From positions 1 to 7,439 of the forward strand of contig JAIFMR010000106.1 of NCBI GenBank assembly GCA_020048255.1: DNA of 7,439 bases. The letters are read 5' to 3'. A program made the translations under genes and the position numbers. This stretch comes from Rhodoferax sp. (GTDB taxonomy: Bacteria; Pseudomonadota; Gammaproteobacteria; Burkholderiales; Burkholderiaceae_C). Every line of letters starts with the position of its first letter. The first letter of the stretch is position 1. Positions 1 to 5,970 of the stretch are shown here, in pieces. Under the pieces are notes generated by a model. The model made no database searches. It had not been told where the DNA came from and worked only from the letters and a program-made list of their open reading frames with translations.

Positions 1-185
1 GACTGATCGCCACTGCGATCAAGCTAACCGTCAAACGATCCACGACCCTCGAAATGTAACCCAAAGGTCGGTGCACTGACACACGCAACAGACAGACGGG
101 TGTGCAAATATTTAGCTGTTCTGCGAGACGCCAGCGACTTAAACTCAATGGCATCTTCCAGACATTTTTTGATTGACACCGCACC
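1..185. other. Non-coding or unassigned region upstream of the ene-reductase gene
   Basis: I see no recognisable gene here. A plus-strand frame entering from the left edge (frame 3) gives LIATAIKLTVKRSTTLEM and then TAA at 57-59. This could be the last residues of an upstream gene, but it is too short to identify. On the minus strand a reading frame crosses the whole interval (stop near 24), but it continues antisense through the ene-reductase gene and its product resembles nothing I know. A perfect hairpin lies at 4-21. The stretch at about 100-180 is more AT-rich and presumably contains the promoter of the downstream gene. I cannot pick out a convincing -35/-10 pair or a clear Shine-Dalgarno sequence before the ATG at 186. 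Confidence 0.4.
4..21. repeat. Perfect 7-bp inverted repeat (hairpin, 4-nt loop)
   Basis: TGATCGC (4-10) and GCGATCA (15-21) are exact reverse complements separated by CACT. No T-tract follows on the plus strand, so it does not look like a standard intrinsic terminator. If the frame-3 peptide ending at 59 is real, the hairpin lies inside its coding sequence. Its function is unknown and it could be chance. Confidence 0.35.
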
Positions 186-1307
186 ATGCCCCACCTCACC
201 GCCACCCTGTTTGACCCCGTTCATGTTGGCAGCATTGCATTGGCCAACCGAATTGTCATGGCCCCGCTGACCCGCAATCGCGCACCGGGTGCGGTACCCA
301 CAGCACTCATGGCCGAGTACTACACCCAGCGTGCCAGCGCCGGGCTGCTGATTTCCGAGGCCACTGCCATCAGCCAACAAGGTCAAGGTTACTCGGATGT
401 GCCTGGCTTGTACGCCGAAGAACAGGTGGAGGGCTGGAAACCTGTGACGCACAGCGTGCACGCCGCGGGCGGCAAGATCTTCTGTCAGCTGTGGCATGTG
501 GGACGTGTCTCGCACACCAGTTTGCAACCGCACGGCGCCCAGCCGGTGGCACCGTCTGCCGTCGTGGCCAAAACCAAAACGGTGTTGATCAATGACGGTG
601 TGCCGACCTTTACCGACACCTCCGAGCCGCGTGCGCTGCAGGCCTACGAGTTGCCCGACATCGTTCATACCTATGCTGCTGCTGCCCGAAATGCCGTGCA
701 AACGGCCGGTTTTGACGGTGTGGAGATTCACGCCGCCAACGGCTATTTGCTGGACCAGTTCCTCAAGGCCGGGTCCAACCAGCGCCGGGATGACTTTGGT
801 GGCAGCATTGAAAACCGCGCCCGTTTTGTGCTGGAAGTGGTGCGCGCCGTGACCGATGCTGTGGGCGCGCCGCGGGTGGGCATTCGCCTGTCGCCAGTGA
901 CCCCGTCCAACGACGCTTTTGACCCCGACCCGCAGCCTTTGTTTGATTACCTGGTGCGTGAGCTGGCGGCGTTCAATTTGGCCTATGTCCACATCGTTGA
1001 AGGTGCCACGGGGGGGCCGCGGGAGCTGCCCGACCGACCGTTTGACTACACCGGTCTGCGCCGGGCCTACCGCGCAGCGGGTGGCAAAGGTGCCTGGATG
1101 GTCAACAACGGTCTGGACAAGGCGCTGGCCGAGCAGGTCGTCAAAGAAGGTGCTGACCTGGTGGCCTTTGGCCGCCCCTTCATTGCCAACCCGGACCTGG
1201 TGGAGCGGCTGCGCCGTGGCAGTGCCTTCAACGAAGGCGACCGCAGCACGTATTACGGTGGTGGCGCCAAAGGCTACACCGACTACCCGACGCTGGGCAA
1301 ACGCTGA
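186..1307 (+). CDS. Old Yellow Enzyme-family alkene reductase (FMN-dependent, NemA-like)
   Basis: This 373-residue protein has the length of classical OYE-family ene-reductases such as NemA and PETN reductase. Members are cytosolic FMN enzymes that use NAD(P)H to reduce activated C=C bonds, and some reduce nitro compounds. Visible family motifs in TIM-barrel order are: N-terminal NRIVMAPLTRNR, the FMN-contacting first strand with the usual Thr; QLWHVGRVSH near residue 100; HAANGYLLDQF with His182 and Asn185 as the substrate-anchoring pair and Tyr187 as the usual proton donor; the NQRRDDFGGSIENR segment at about 198-211; GIRLSP near 236; and AFGRPFIANPDL near the C-terminus, the FMN-phosphate loop. 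The His/Asn pair is as in yeast OYE, whereas NemA and PETN reductase have His/His. The ATG at 186 places the family N-terminus correctly, although no strong ribosome binding site precedes it. The substrate is unknown. chrA follows on the same strand after a 135-bp gap, so co-transcription is possible but not shown. Confidence 0.95.
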   Translation: MPHLTATLFDPVHVGSIALANRIVMAPLTRNRAPGAVPTALMAEYYTQRASAGLLISEATAISQQGQGYSDVPGLYAEEQVEGWKPVTHSVHAAGGKIFCQLWHVGRVSHTSLQPHGAQPVAPSAVVAKTKTVLINDGVPTFTDTSEPRALQAYELPDIVHTYAAAARNAVQTAGFDGVEIHAANGYLLDQFLKAGSNQRRDDFGGSIENRARFVLEVVRAVTDAVGAPRVGIRLSPVTPSNDAFDPDPQPLFDYLVRELAAFNLAYVHIVEGATGGPRELPDRPFDYTGLRRAYRAAGGKGAWMVNNGLDKALAEQVVKEGADLVAFGRPFIANPDLVERLRRGSAFNEGDRSTYYGGGAKGYTDYPTLGKR

Positions 1308-1442
1308 GCGGGGTCACCCCCAATACTTGGGCGGAGCTTGTGGGGCACCTTGGCGGCAGGGGCGTCCGCGCCGTGACGTCAGGTCTGCGACGGCCTCAAG
1401 ACGGTGTCCGTTCCAACAGCCGTCACCTTCAACGGACTTCTC
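1308..1442 (+). promoter_or_regulatory. Gap before chrA with several small palindromes; possible operator or leader
   Basis: The 135 bp between the ene-reductase stop and the preferred chrA start hold several dyads. These are CCCAA-TAC-TTGGG shortly after the ene-reductase stop, the perfect 8-bp palindrome TGACGTCA (1374-1381), ACGG-TGT-CCGT (1401-1411), and GACGGC (1389-1394) paired with GCCGTC (1419-1424). Such symmetry could mark a regulator site or a structured leader, but in GC-rich DNA short dyads are common. I cannot identify a clear sigma-70 promoter. No T-tract follows the first hairpin, so an intrinsic terminator for the upstream gene is not supported. Confidence 0.25.
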
Positions 1443-2828
1443 ATGGACACCGCCAATCAGACTTCGTTCTTTGAAGCTTTCAAGTTCTGGCTCAAGCTGG
1501 GTTTCATCAGCTTTGGTGGCCCGGCCGGGCAGATTGCCATCATGCACCGTGAGCTGGTGGAAGAAAGGCGCTGGATTTCCGAGGGCCGCTTTCTGCACGC
1601 CCTGAACTACTGCATGCTCCTGCCCGGTCCGGAGGCACAGCAACTGGCAACCTATATTGGCTGGCTGATGCACCGTACCTGGGGGGGCGTGGTGGCGGGT
1701 GTGTTGTTTGTGCTGCCTTCGCTGTTTATTTTGATCGGCTTGAGCTGGGTCTATGTGGCTTTTGGCAATGTGCCCTGGGTGGCGGGTTTGCTCTACGGGA
1801 TCAAACCAGCAGTGGCGGCCATTGTGCTGCAGGCGGTGCATCGCATGGGCAGCAAGACACTGAAAAAACCGGCTCAAGCCCCCGTACTATGGGCGATAGC
1901 TGCTTTTAGTTTTGTAGCAATTTCAATCGTTAAGGTGTCGTTTCCGTGGGTGGTGCTGGCCGCAGCGCTGACAGGGTGGCTGGGCCAGCGCTGGGGGCTG
2001 AAGTCGTTTGCCGGCAGCGGCGCACGCGGGGCGGCGGCAGTTCAGGCAAAGGCCGCGCATCAGATCGAGCCCATAGCTTGGCTGATTGACGACCACACCC
2101 CCACCCCAGACCATGCCCAATTTACCAAGTCGCGCTTGGCCAAAGTGCTGCTGGTGGGCGCCCTGTTGTGGCTGTTGCCGATGGGCGTGCTGGTCGTGTG
2201 GCAGGGTTGGCATGGTGCGGTCACCCAAATGGGCTGGTTTTTTACCAAGGCCGCGTTGCTGACTTTTGGTGGCGCTTATGCGGTGCTGCCTTATGTTTAC
2301 CAGGGTGCCGTAGAGCATTTTGGCTGGCTGACCGGGCCGCAAATGATGGACGGTTTGGCGCTGGGTGAAACCACGCCCGGTCCGCTGATCATGGTGGTGG
2401 CTTTTGTTGGTTTTGTGGGCGGCTGGAGCCAGCAGGTGTTGGGGCCAGATACGCTGTTTTTGGGGGCAGCGCTGGCGGCCACGGTGGTGACTTGGTTCAC
2501 CTTTTTGCCTTCGTTCATCTTTATTTTGGCCGGAGGTCCGTTGGTGGAATCAACTCACGGCAAGTTGCAGTTCACCGCGCCACTCACGGCCATCACCGCG
2601 GCAGTGGTCGGTGTCATCGCCAGTCTCGCACTGTTTTTTATAGTGCACATCGCTTACCCGACAAGGGCTGGAGGCCCATTTGACTCACCCTTGGATGGTA
2701 TGGCCCTGTTGTTGGTGGGTCTGGCCGCGCTGGCGCTGTTGCGCTACAAAGTGGGCGTGGTCCAGGTCATTGGGGGGTGTGCGCTGGCCGGCTTGGTTTA
2801 CAAGCTGTTGGCAGCGGGGCTGCTTTAG
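1443..2828 (+). CDS. chrA: Chromate transporter ChrA (two-domain CHR family)
   Basis: The protein is 461 residues, the size of long-chain CHR-family transporters, inner-membrane proteins that export chromate. It has the two homologous halves expected. The N-terminal half carries FGGPAGQ (24-30) and LPGPEAQQ (60-67). The C-terminal half carries FGGAYAVL (275-282) and GETTPGPL (308-315). Hydrophobic helices fill the rest, and a hydrophilic linker at about 190-235 separates the halves. I chose the ATG at 1443 because MDTANQTSFFEAFKFWLKLG resembles usual ChrA N-termini. A GTG at 1404 would add 13 residues, and neither start has a strong ribosome binding site. No chrB, chrC or chrF gene is visible nearby, so a role in chromate resistance is inferred from family only; some CHR proteins may transport other oxyanions. 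Residues about 141-161 are encoded by an AT-richer, repeat-like segment with codons (CTA, ATA, GTA, AGT, TCA) unlike the CTG/GTG-rich surroundings. The gene overlaps the convergent mutarotase gene by 4 bp. Confidence 0.94.
   Translation: MDTANQTSFFEAFKFWLKLGFISFGGPAGQIAIMHRELVEERRWISEGRFLHALNYCMLLPGPEAQQLATYIGWLMHRTWGGVVAGVLFVLPSLFILIGLSWVYVAFGNVPWVAGLLYGIKPAVAAIVLQAVHRMGSKTLKKPAQAPVLWAIAAFSFVAISIVKVSFPWVVLAAALTGWLGQRWGLKSFAGSGARGAAAVQAKAAHQIEPIAWLIDDHTPTPDHAQFTKSRLAKVLLVGALLWLLPMGVLVVWQGWHGAVTQMGWFFTKAALLTFGGAYAVLPYVYQGAVEHFGWLTGPQMMDGLALGETTPGPLIMVVAFVGFVGGWSQQVLGPDTLFLGAALAATVVTWFTFLPSFIFILAGGPLVESTHGKLQFTAPLTAITAAVVGVIASLALFFIVHIAYPTRAGGPFDSPLDGMALLLVGLAALALLRYKVGVVQVIGGCALAGLVYKLLAAGLL
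1863..1923 (-). repeat. Repeat-like segment inside chrA (related to the copy at 6254-6310)
   Basis: Read on the minus strand, this segment has the order AAATTGCTAC, AAAACTAAAAGCAGCTA, TCGCCC, GGGGGCTTGAGCC, then a T-run. The segment at 6254-6310 shows the same order: GCTAC, AAA-TA, GCTA, a CGC block and GGGCTxGxGCC. From memory, this resembles short dispersed repeats frequent in Comamonadaceae genomes. It is fully in frame in chrA and encodes about PAQAPVLWAIAAFSFVAI. The caveat is that a membrane helix with a W-A-I-A-A-like pattern is expected at this point in ChrA proteins, so the resemblance may be partly coincidental. Confidence 0.4.
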
Positions 2829-3718
2829 CGCACCGACACGCAGGCGCTCAAGGTGTGTTGTGCACCCGGAGCCAGTGTGATTTGATGGGGGCCGGCGTTG
2901 CCGGTCTCGACGCACAGCATGTCTTTGAATTCACCTGCGGCCATGTCGGCAAAGCTTTTTTGGCGTTCTGCCCAGGGGTTCCAGACCACAGTGGCGTCGC
3001 TGCCTTGTTTGCTGATACAAATCTCGCGTTGCCAGGCGGCATCTTTGATCACGCTGTCGCTGGTGGTGTTGAAGTAAACGCGGTCGGTTTCACCGCTGAA
3101 CACCACGTCGCCCTGCTGCTGGTATGTCTCACCCGCTTGCACCTTGTCAAGATAACTGCAGCCATCAAGGCCTTGCACGCGGGTGGCGTCAATGTCACCG
3201 ACACAAAAGTAGGTGTGCAGCGCCTCTGACAGCGTCAGGGGCGTGTCACCCGTGTTGCGGGTGATGAGGTCCAGTGTCAGTGTCGGGCCGACTGTGACCA
3301 CCAGCTCCAGATCAAAGGCATGGTCCCACACGGCGCGGGTGCTGGCATCGTCACTAAGACCCAATCGCAAGACCACCTGACCTCCTGCGTCCAATGCACT
3401 GCCACGCACCTGCCACATGCGGGTGCGCACAAAGCCGTGGGCGGTTTGGCCCGCCAAGGCACCAAACCAGGGCCAACACACTGGCACACCCCCCCGCACG
3501 GGCTTGCCGAGCTCAAAGACGGCGGCTTTGGAGACCCAGATCACGGGCTGCTGCCCGTTGGGTTGCCAGGCCAGCAGCTGCCCGCCCTGCAGGGCCACTT
3601 GTGCTGTGGCGTGTGCGGTGGTGATGTGGCCCACCGGCAAACCGGGGCGGGCGTCGATAAATTGCAAATGCCCGGGAAGGGCAAACGAGCTGAGCTGGTC
3701 TGGTGAGGATGAGGTCAT
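2825..3718 (-). CDS. D-hexose-6-phosphate mutarotase (YeaD-type aldose 1-epimerase family)
   Basis: This 297-residue protein is the size of YeaD/YMR099C-type glucose-6-phosphate 1-epimerases. These cytosolic enzymes interconvert the alpha and beta anomers of hexose 6-phosphates and feed glycolysis and the pentose phosphate route. Recognisable segments in order are GGQLLAWQP (45-53), [15 protein letters not shown] (72-86), [10 protein letters not shown] with His94, LSEALHTYF with His168, and VETGN with Glu271. By family knowledge the two histidines and the glutamate form the active site, and Arg75 lies in the loop linked to phosphate binding. The ATG at 3718 gives a normal N-terminus, though no clear Shine-Dalgarno sequence precedes it. 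The gene stands alone on the minus strand, convergent with chrA and divergent from the chemoreceptor. Its stop codon (TAA, 2827-2825) shares bases with the chrA stop. Substrate preference among hexose 6-phosphates cannot be read from sequence. Confidence 0.93.
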   Translation of the reverse strand: MTSSSPDQLSSFALPGHLQFIDARPGLPVGHITTAHATAQVALQGGQLLAWQPNGQQPVIWVSKAAVFELGKPVRGGVPVCWPWFGALAGQTAHGFVRTRMWQVRGSALDAGGQVVLRLGLSDDASTRAVWDHAFDLELVVTVGPTLTLDLITRNTGDTPLTLSEALHTYFCVGDIDATRVQGLDGCSYLDKVQAGETYQQQGDVVFSGETDRVYFNTTSDSVIKDAAWQREICISKQGSDATVVWNPWAERQKSFADMAAGEFKDMLCVETGNAGPHQITLAPGAQHTLSACVSVR

Positions 3719-3736
3719 GGCGGCAAAATAGACAAG

Positions 3737-3767
3737 TTGGACGTGGGATTTTCCGGTGCACTATAAC
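3737..3767 (+). promoter_or_regulatory. Candidate sigma-70 promoter for the chemoreceptor operon
   Basis: TTGGAC (3737-3742) is followed after 18-19 bp by CTATAA/TATAAC (3761-3767), the AT-richest part of the 149-bp divergent region. The spacing is slightly long. The leader to the ATG at 3868 would be about 95 nt. I saw no sequence matching the FliA (sigma-28) flagellar promoter consensus. On the minus strand the same bases give TATAGT (3765-3760), which could be a -10 for the mutarotase gene, although no good -35 sits upstream of it. Confidence 0.3.
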
Positions 3768-3867
3768 AATGCGACTTTTCCCATGGACCACCCGGACCAT
3801 AATCCAGCGTTTGGATGGTGGCAAGGGTCCTGCTGATCATCGGCATCTTCTGGAGCTATTTACGCAT

Positions 3868-5952
3868 ATGAACAAGCAAAAACATCAATCTGTGGCGCGC
3901 CGTCTGGCCTTGCTGTCGCTGAGCGGGCTGACGCTGGTTTTGCTGCTGGTGGCGATCGCCATTGGTGTGATGGAGTGGCGCAGTGTGCATGGGTTGATGA
4001 TCCAGTCGGTGGGCGAGCGTTTGCAAGGCATCGTGAATGTCGCCAATGCCTCAGACCGTACCAACCGCGAGGTGGCGTTGCGCAACTTCACCAAGTTTCG
4101 CGGTGAATTTGACCCAGCGCCCAGTTACAACCCCGAAACGGCGGCAGTGCTGAGTTTTGGTGTGCCTGTCAACGAAGATTTTGGCGCGGTGGACAAGTTC
4201 AACCGGGACACAGGTGGCGTAGCGACCGTATTTGCCCGCAAGGGGGAGGACTTTGAGCGCGTCACCACCTCGCTGAAAAAGCAGGATGGCTCCCGCGCCA
4301 TGGGCACCTTGCTGGACCGCAATCACCCCGCCTACAAACTCGTCAACGCCGGCCAAACCTACACCGGCCCGGCGGTGCTGTTTGGCAAACCCTACATGAC
4401 CCACTATGAGCCGATCAAGGACCCCGCCGGTCAGGTGATTGGCATCTTTTTCATTGGCCAGGACATTGGCTTGCAGCAAGCGTCGCTTGAAAAGCAGATC
4501 AATGAAACGCGTTTCTTCCAGACCGGTGGTGCCTACCTGATCGAGGCGAAGGGCAAGCCCGCCGAAGCACGCTTTGTGGTGCATGCCAGCGCGGCGGGCA
4601 AGACGCTGTTGGAGCAGAACCCCAATGCGGCTGCGTTTGTAGAAAAACTGATTGCTCCCAATGCAGCCTACATTTCCCAAGCCTTGCCCCTACTGGGCAG
4701 CGCCAAGGACGCGCGTTGGGCCATGGCACACAAGCTGGACAACAGCTCGCAATGGCTGGTTGCCGAGGTGAGTGAATCGGAAGCTATGGCGCAGTTTTGG
4801 GTCAATATGAGCATCATTGGCGCTTTGCTGGCGGGTACCGCCGTGTTGCTGGGTGTGGGCTTGTATGCGCTGATACGTCAAAGCGTCAGCGCGCCGCTGG
4901 ACCAATTGACCGCTGCTGTGACGGCCGTGGCACAGGGTGATTTGACGAACGCTTTTCAAACCACCCGCAACGATGAACTGGGGGCTTTGGTGAGCGAAAC
5001 CGAAGCCATGCGTGCGCGCTATTTGCAAGCCTTGCAGCAGGTGCGCCAGGCGGCGGCGAACATTGGCACGGCCAGCGCAGAAATCGCCAGTGGCAACCAG
5101 GACTTGAGTCAACGCACCGAGCAAACCGCCAGCAATTTGCAAAGCACGGCTTCCAGCCTGGCGCAGCTCACCAGCACCGTGCAACAGTCGGCAGACTCGG
5201 CGCACCATGCCAACCAGCTGGCGGCCAGCGCCGCCGAGGTGGCGGCGCGCGGCGGCGTGGTGGTGGGTGAAGTGGTCAGCACCATGAACGACATCAACCA
5301 GAGCTCACGCAAGATTGCCGACATCATTCAAGTGATTGACAGCATTGCGTTTCAAACCAATATTCTGGCGCTCAATGCCGCCGTGGAGGCCGCCCGCGCC
5401 GGTGAGCAGGGGCGTGGTTTTGCCGTGGTAGCTTCCGAGGTGCGTTCCTTGGCGGGCCGCAGCGCGGCAGCAGCACACGAGATCAAGGCGCTGATCAAGG
5501 CGTCGGTCGACAAGGTGGAGTCTGGCTCCAAGCTGGTGCAAAACGCTGGCATCACCATGAGCGAAATCGTCAGCTCGGTCAAGCGGGTGAGCGAGATGAT
5601 TGGTGCCATCAGCGCAGCCGCAGCCGCTCAATCGCAGGGCATTGGCACAGTCAACTCTGCCGTGGGTGAGCTTGATCAGATGACCCAGCAAAATGCCGCC
5701 TTGGTCGAGCAGTCTGCCGCCGCTGCCGAGAGCCTGCGTGACCAGGCGCAGCGGCTGGAGCAGGCGGTGGCGGTGTTTCGCCTGACCCCAATGGCAAGCA
5801 CGGCGCCCGCCAGCTTGCCCAGGTTGTCCAAGCCGGTTCTGCAACCGCGCCTGAGCGCACGTCCACCCGCGCCAGCGCTCACCATGCGCCCGGCAGCACC
5901 CCGTTTGGCCCAGTCCAAACCCAAGGCTCTCGGTCATAGCCGTGGCCGATAA
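3868..5952 (+). CDS. Methyl-accepting chemotaxis protein with periplasmic Cache domain
   Basis: This is a 694-residue inner-membrane chemoreceptor. From the ATG at 3868 it has a short basic N-terminus, TM1 (about 13-35) and a large periplasmic sensor (about 38-308). The segment [11 protein letters not shown]...[10 protein letters not shown] (173-202) is typical of Cache_3/Cache_2-type small-ligand sensors. TM2 (about 312-334), a HAMP linker with conserved Pro343, and a long cytoplasmic coiled-coil hairpin follow. The hairpin tip, [21 protein letters not shown] (493-513), is the CheA/CheW contact region. The coil regions are rich in Gln, Glu and Ala and should include methylation sites. The tail after about 635 is Pro/Ala/Arg-rich and basic, and I see no terminal CheR-binding pentapeptide of the NWETF kind. 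The frame stays open upstream to 3703, but the added 55 residues would overlap the mutarotase start and precede TM1 with non-family sequence. GGAG at 3852-3855 is a distant ribosome binding site. The ligand is unknown. Confidence 0.95.
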   Translation: MNKQKHQSVARRLALLSLSGLTLVLLLVAIAIGVMEWRSVHGLMIQSVGERLQGIVNVANASDRTNREVALRNFTKFRGEFDPAPSYNPETAAVLSFGVPVNEDFGAVDKFNRDTGGVATVFARKGEDFERVTTSLKKQDGSRAMGTLLDRNHPAYKLVNAGQTYTGPAVLFGKPYMTHYEPIKDPAGQVIGIFFIGQDIGLQQASLEKQINETRFFQTGGAYLIEAKGKPAEARFVVHASAAGKTLLEQNPNAAAFVEKLIAPNAAYISQALPLLGSAKDARWAMAHKLDNSSQWLVAEVSESEAMAQFWVNMSIIGALLAGTAVLLGVGLYALIRQSVSAPLDQLTAAVTAVAQGDLTNAFQTTRNDELGALVSETEAMRARYLQALQQVRQAAANIGTASAEIASGNQDLSQRTEQTASNLQSTASSLAQLTSTVQQSADSAHHANQLAASAAEVAARGGVVVGEVVSTMNDINQSSRKIADIIQVIDSIAFQTNILALNAAVEAARAGEQGRGFAVVASEVRSLAGRSAAAAHEIKALIKASVDKVESGSKLVQNAGITMSEIVSSVKRVSEMIGAISAAAAAQSQGIGTVNSAVGELDQMTQQNAALVEQSAAAAESLRDQAQRLEQAVAVFRLTPMASTAPASLPRLSKPVLQPRLSARPPAPALTMRPAAPRLAQSKPKALGHSRGR

Positions 5953-5957
5953 CTATC

Positions 5958-5962
5958 AGGAG
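5958..5962 (+). promoter_or_regulatory. Ribosome binding site of the M20 peptidase gene
   Basis: AGGAG lies 8 nt before the ATG at 5971, within the 18-nt gap after the chemoreceptor stop. It is the best Shine-Dalgarno match in the window. It fixes the peptidase start and supports translation from a shared transcript with the chemoreceptor gene. Confidence 0.75.
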
Positions 5963-5970
5963 CGTTTGAG

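Noticed and set aside
24..992. 322-codon minus-strand open frame antisense to the ene-reductase gene
   Set aside because: It mirrors the codon pattern of a clear OYE-family gene, has His/Gly/Arg-rich low-information sequence, and shows no family motif. Long antisense frames are common in GC-rich genes.
1315..1332. Intrinsic terminator after the ene-reductase gene (CCCAA-TAC-TTGGG)
   Set aside because: The stem is only 5 bp and no T-tract follows on either side.
919..1605. Plus-strand frame running from the ene-reductase gene into chrA
   Set aside because: It overlaps two well-supported genes in another frame. Its Arg/Trp/Pro/Ser-rich product is typical of an out-of-frame shadow.
1314..1877. 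187-codon minus-strand frame across the chrA leader and 5' part
   Set aside because: It is antisense to the convincing N-terminal ChrA domain and has no recognisable motif. Its start lies inside chrA.
3703..3867. 55-residue N-terminal extension of the chemoreceptor from an upstream ATG
   Set aside because: It would overlap the start of the mutarotase gene and the promoter region. The ATG at 3868 gives a normal short basic N-terminus directly before TM1.
3852..3876. Possible third, degenerate copy of the repeat at the chemoreceptor start (GAGCTATTTACGCATATG)
   Set aside because: It matches 15 of the first 18 bases of the corresponding part of the 6254-6310 segment, but the flanking GCTAC/AAAATA and GGGCTAG-GGCC blocks are absent. 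Chance or a very old remnant cannot be separated.
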